Source: Chrysochromulina tobinii (Eukaryota; Haptophyta; Prymnesiales; Chrysochromulinaceae). From it: a stretch of DNA of 28,494 nucleotides. Numbering within the stretch: position 1 is the first letter of the stretch; the number at the start of each line of letters is the position of its first letter. Both the position numbers and the translations under genes were made by a program. The notes beneath the pieces were generated by a model. That model was not told where the DNA came from and made no database searches. It saw nothing but the letters and a program-made list of their open reading frames with translations. Shown here in pieces: positions 26,356-28,494 of the stretch. Where the stretch lies: contig JWZX01003172.1 of the NCBI GenBank assembly GCA_001275005.1, forward strand, positions 1 to 28,494, given 5' to 3'.

Positions 26356-26878
26356 ACAACCGACGCACTCGGTGATGAATGCCAGGTGCCACCACTCCGC
26401 GCGCCATGCTGGCAAATTCGGTGTGTTCATGCGCGGACCAGGTCGGGACAGAGTCGTTACAGAGTCGGAATCGACACCCCGCCATCCGGACCCGGAACGA
26501 TACTGAGTCTTCTGAGCCCCGCGCGCGCTGAGAAGCGTATTGCGGTACCAAAAGAATATACCACGAAAGGGAACAACATGTGGGTTGGCGCTTTTTACTG
26601 TAGTCTTTTCTTCGTAATCAGTCCTTAAGGGTCGTCAATTGCGCATGCAATTGCGTCAATCTTCGAACCGAATTTGGCTCCTTCTCGAGCTCCTTCTGAG
26701 CAGCCCCTCCTTTCTCGTTGTGAATGGGGGCTCCCACGCCGAGCGTGAATGGGGGCTCCCGCGCCGTGCCGACTCCCTGTGGAAAAACGGGAAGGAGTGC
26801 CTTCACACCTTGAGTGAGAGAAGCGCACGCACCGCACTCTGTGCTGTGGGTCGAGCTCTGCGAAAGGCTCGTGCAAGC
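26356..26878. other. Intergenic region upstream of the dehydrogenase-like gene
   Basis: 523 bp. The frame of the dehydrogenase-like protein is open from 26645 but its composition is not convincing as protein. A segment of about 22 bp (GTGAATGGGGGCTCCC followed by RCGCCG) occurs twice, at about 26718 and 26747. AATAAA at 26351-26356 overlaps the end of the carrier-like gene. Confidence 0.5.
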
Positions 26879-28045
26879 ATGGGCGCCACCGGTTCCAAGG
26901 AAAACTCGTACTCGCCACCCTCACCATACACACCAGGCGGTGCAGCGTACGGCGCGCGCCACTTCTCGCCGGTGCAGTCCGAGCGACCCAGAATGCCACC
27001 GTTCACGCTCAAGGTGGGTATTGTCGGCTCTGGGAGGATGGGGTGCCTCATCGCCGGCGAGCTTGTGCGTCGCGGCTGCACGGTCGTCCTCTACGACATG
27101 CACGAACCAACGCGGACGAGCGCCTTCGAGAGGTTGTGCGAATTGGCCAAGGTCTCCCTGCCCAAGCAGGACGCGGAGTTGGCGATTGCGAGAATTACAG
27201 TCGCCAACTCCTTAAAGGATACCTTAGACCGCTCTGAGCTCATCTTGGAGATGCTCGCTGAGGACCTCGCACTCAAGCAAGCGCTCTTCAACCAGATGTG
27301 CAACATCCTCAAGCAACTCGGGAGGTCGCCCGGCCAAGTCACCCTGTGCTCAGGCACGCTCACGGTCCCGATCGGAGACATCGTCGGAGACATTCAGACC
27401 CAGGAGTACCGCGGCTCGTGCCTCGGCCTGCGCTTTCTGTACCCCGTCTGGTTCATCGACGATGTCGAGGTCATCAACTGCGACCATACGAAACGCTCGA
27501 CCCGCGAAAATTTGGAGAAGAAGCTCAAGGCTCTCGATTTCCAGCCCTTCCTATCTCAAAACGTCAGCTCCAGGCGGAAGCTCAACCCGCAGGAGGTCGC
27601 CTTTTTCATAAACAAGGCCGATCGGCAGAGACAGCGGAAGGTCGAGCAAGAGCAGCAAAGTGGTCTTCAACAAGACGGGCAGCCGCTTGACCAGCCGCGC
27701 TATTCGATCGGCAGCAATGTGTATGTGAAGCGGAGCAACGGAGAGGAGAGCATCGCCTTTGTGAAGGAGTACGATGCGGCGAAGAATATCTACACGGTGG
27801 AGCTTGACCAGGCTGGCTCTGGCAAGCTCATCAAGCAGTGCCGGGAAGATGCGATGCGAAAGGGGCCTTCAGCCGCCGCCGCCGCCGCTGCCGCCGCCGC
27901 CGCTGCCGCCGCTGCCGCTGCCGCCGCCGCCGCTGCCGCCGCTGCCGCCGGGCCTTGTACACGTGAAGATATTTACCAAGTGCTTTTCTCGCAAGGCGAC
28001 GAAGAAGACGCAGTGGACGCGGCCTGTGGAGGCTCCAGCGGATAG
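26879..28045 (+). CDS. 3-hydroxyacyl-CoA-dehydrogenase-like NAD-binding protein with Tudor-like and Ala/Pro repeat tail
   Basis: 388 residues from ATG 26879; MGATGS fits an N-myristoylation site. An in-frame ATG at 26645 would add a hydrophobic leader instead, so localisation is open. Residues ~44-240 are a 3HCDH N-terminal Rossmann domain: KVGIVGSGRMG (G50-x-G52-x-x-G55), AEDLALKQALFNQMCNIL, a 'SGTLTVPIGDI' in place of the usual SNTSsLsi, GLRFLYPVWFIDDVEVI. The C-terminal catalytic 3HCDH domain is missing. Residues ~285-350 (YSIGSNVYVKRSNGEESIAFVKEYDAAKNIYTVEL, split here in reading) look like a Tudor/SH3-type barrel. A GCC/GCT run at about 27869-27950 then gives poly-Ala and an unconvincing end in this frame; another frame gives a Pro-rich linker and WW-like domain, so the ORF probably breaks in the repeat. 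Confidence 0.75.
   Translation: MGATGSKENSYSPPSPYTPGGAAYGARHFSPVQSERPRMPPFTLKVGIVGSGRMGCLIAGELVRRGCTVVLYDMHEPTRTSAFERLCELAKVSLPKQDAELAIARITVANSLKDTLDRSELILEMLAEDLALKQALFNQMCNILKQLGRSPGQVTLCSGTLTVPIGDIVGDIQTQEYRGSCLGLRFLYPVWFIDDVEVINCDHTKRSTRENLEKKLKALDFQPFLSQNVSSRRKLNPQEVAFFINKADRQRQRKVEQEQQSGLQQDGQPLDQPRYSIGSNVYVKRSNGEESIAFVKEYDAAKNIYTVELDQAGSGKLIKQCREDAMRKGPSAAAAAAAAAAAAAAAAAAAAAAAAAAGPCTREDIYQVLFSQGDEEDAVDAACGGSSG
27869..27950. repeat. GCC/GCT triplet run
   Basis: About 27 triplets of GCC and GCT; Ala in the frame of the dehydrogenase-like ORF, Pro/Leu in the next frame. A likely site of copy-number change or sequence error. Confidence 0.85.
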
Positions 28046-28175
28046 CGCAGCGGTTGAGGCGGCGGCGGCGGCCGAGAAGGCGGCCGAGAAGGCGGCGGCC
28101 GTTCCTGGCCAGCGCTACGCCCGAACTGAAAGCCCAGGATGCACGGGCCGCAGGTGTGACCGCATAGGTTTTTAG
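27951..28175 (+). CDS. WW-like C-terminus in shifted frame after the GCC/GCT repeat
   Basis: In the frame one base away from the dehydrogenase-like ORF, the triplet run reads as a Pro/Leu-rich linker ending LPPG. It continues VKIFTKCFSRKATKKTQWTRP, the second half of a WW domain (aromatic, Asn/Ser turn, T-x-x-T-x-W-x-x-P). The first WW Trp position (after LPPG) is Leu. Then come an Ala/Glu/Lys helix and a stop at 28175. The match makes this the likely true end of the upstream gene, reached by a one-base length difference in the repeat. As a free-standing gene it would have no good start. Confidence 0.45.
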   Translation, partial: GLVHVKIFTKCFSRKATKKTQWTRPVEAPADSAAVEAAAAAEKAAEKAAAVPGQRYARTESPGCTGRRCDRIGF

Positions 28176-28360
28176 CAAAGTCTTATCAGTTTTAGCACAC
28201 AATGACACTTCTTGGAGCCGTGACGAACCTGAACTGTAAAACTTGCAAGTTGTCCACAGAGTGTTCGTGACCTCGTGTTGCACCGCTGGCTCCGCCCACG
28301 CTGCGTGGTGGTCGCGAGAGCACGCGGGTGGACGAGCCCCGCTCTCTACTCCGAGCCAAC

Positions 28361-28494
28361 ATGGACTCGGTCGAGGCCAGGGCGGCCGCGGCAGCCGAGG
28401 GTCTCAAGCTGGTGCCGTCTCGTCCTCGTCACGGCCAGACGGCGGTGACGGGCTTCAAGGGCGTGTACATTCATCACGGCAGGTACGCGGCAAT
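28361..28494 (+). CDS. AP2-like DNA-binding protein, 5' part
   Basis: ATG 28361 opens MDSVEARAAAAAEGLKLV..., then TGFKGVYIHHGRYAA at the window edge. 'TGFKGV(Y/S)...(G)(R/K)(Y/F)xA' is the first strand pair of AP2/ERF-like domains as they appear in haptophyte and stramenopile proteins, often preceded by an 'AEGL.LV' segment. Only about 44 residues are visible. AP2 proteins in algae are transcription factors or derivatives of homing-type proteins. The call rests on motif memory. Confidence 0.5.
   Translation, partial: MDSVEARAAAAAEGLKLVPSRPRHGQTAVTGFKGVYIHHGRYAA

Noticed and set aside
26645-26878. Hydrophobic leader MRMQLRQSSNRIWLLLELLL as a signal peptide of the dehydrogenase-like protein
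   Set aside because: It contains an imperfect DNA duplication and poor coding character; ATG 26879 starts MGATGS with a good context. Kept only as an alternative.

Overview
The window looks like nuclear DNA of a GC-rich unicellular alga. A haptophyte of the Prymnesium/Chrysochromulina/Emiliania type is my best guess, but this is inference. The grounds are spliceosomal introns with (Y)AG acceptors, strong G/C bias at third codon positions, Ala/Pro/Gly-rich low-complexity coding sequence, many EF-hand proteins, ER-type secretory proteins, and at the right edge the start of an AP2-like domain of the 'TGFKGVY' type. There are no bacterial operons, rRNAs, tRNAs or CRISPR arrays. Layout: (1) 1-9890, minus strand: one giant gene of at least 10 exons and about 2,670 residues, with a WW domain and a UIM-like motif, running off the left edge. 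(2) 9950-12644, minus: EF-hand/IQ-motif protein(s), probably one gene split by single-base frame breaks. (3) 12894-16414, minus: a 6-exon gene fusing a PDZ-like domain, a co-chaperone-type TPR block and a GT25-like glycosyltransferase. (4) 16656-17189, plus: small secreted protein of unknown function. (5) 17282-19818, minus: EF-hand/ankyrin/EF-hand protein with a frame break in its last EF-hand. (6) 20363-21247, minus: aldo-keto reductase. (7) 21450-28175, plus: a helical unknown protein, two tandem FKBP-TM-parvulin isomerases, a degenerate cyclic-nucleotide-binding domain joined to a carrier-like membrane domain, and a 3-hydroxyacyl-CoA-dehydrogenase-like protein with a WW-like tail in another frame. 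(8) 28361-end, plus: the start of an AP2-like gene.

The most striking thing is the introns. The two intron-bearing genes hold 14 complete introns and one partial one, and all but the smallest details look alike: arrays of short (mostly about 10 bp) direct repeats whose coding-strand core is CTGAT/CTGAG, many ending in the same module CTCCCTCATCAG, with the exon sequence at the donor repeated at the acceptor. I rebuilt the splicing by hand. For the giant gene, exon lengths 865, 242, 185, 745, 534, 862, 562, 2743, 405 and 876 keep one open frame throughout; for the PDZ-TPR-GT25 gene, 834, 80, 286, 129, 381 and 1035 do the same. The duplicated junctions and the shared module suggest a recently active introner-like family, or intron birth by tandem duplication followed by minisatellite growth. 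All other genes in the window appear intronless.

Several of the genes are linked by theme: calcium-binding EF-hand/IQ proteins, protein folding in the secretory pathway (two FKBP-parvulin proteins, a TPR co-chaperone-like domain) and glycosylation. No pathway-level cluster can be claimed. Three or four apparent frameshifts sit in G/C or T homopolymers or GC triplet runs and may be sequence errors.
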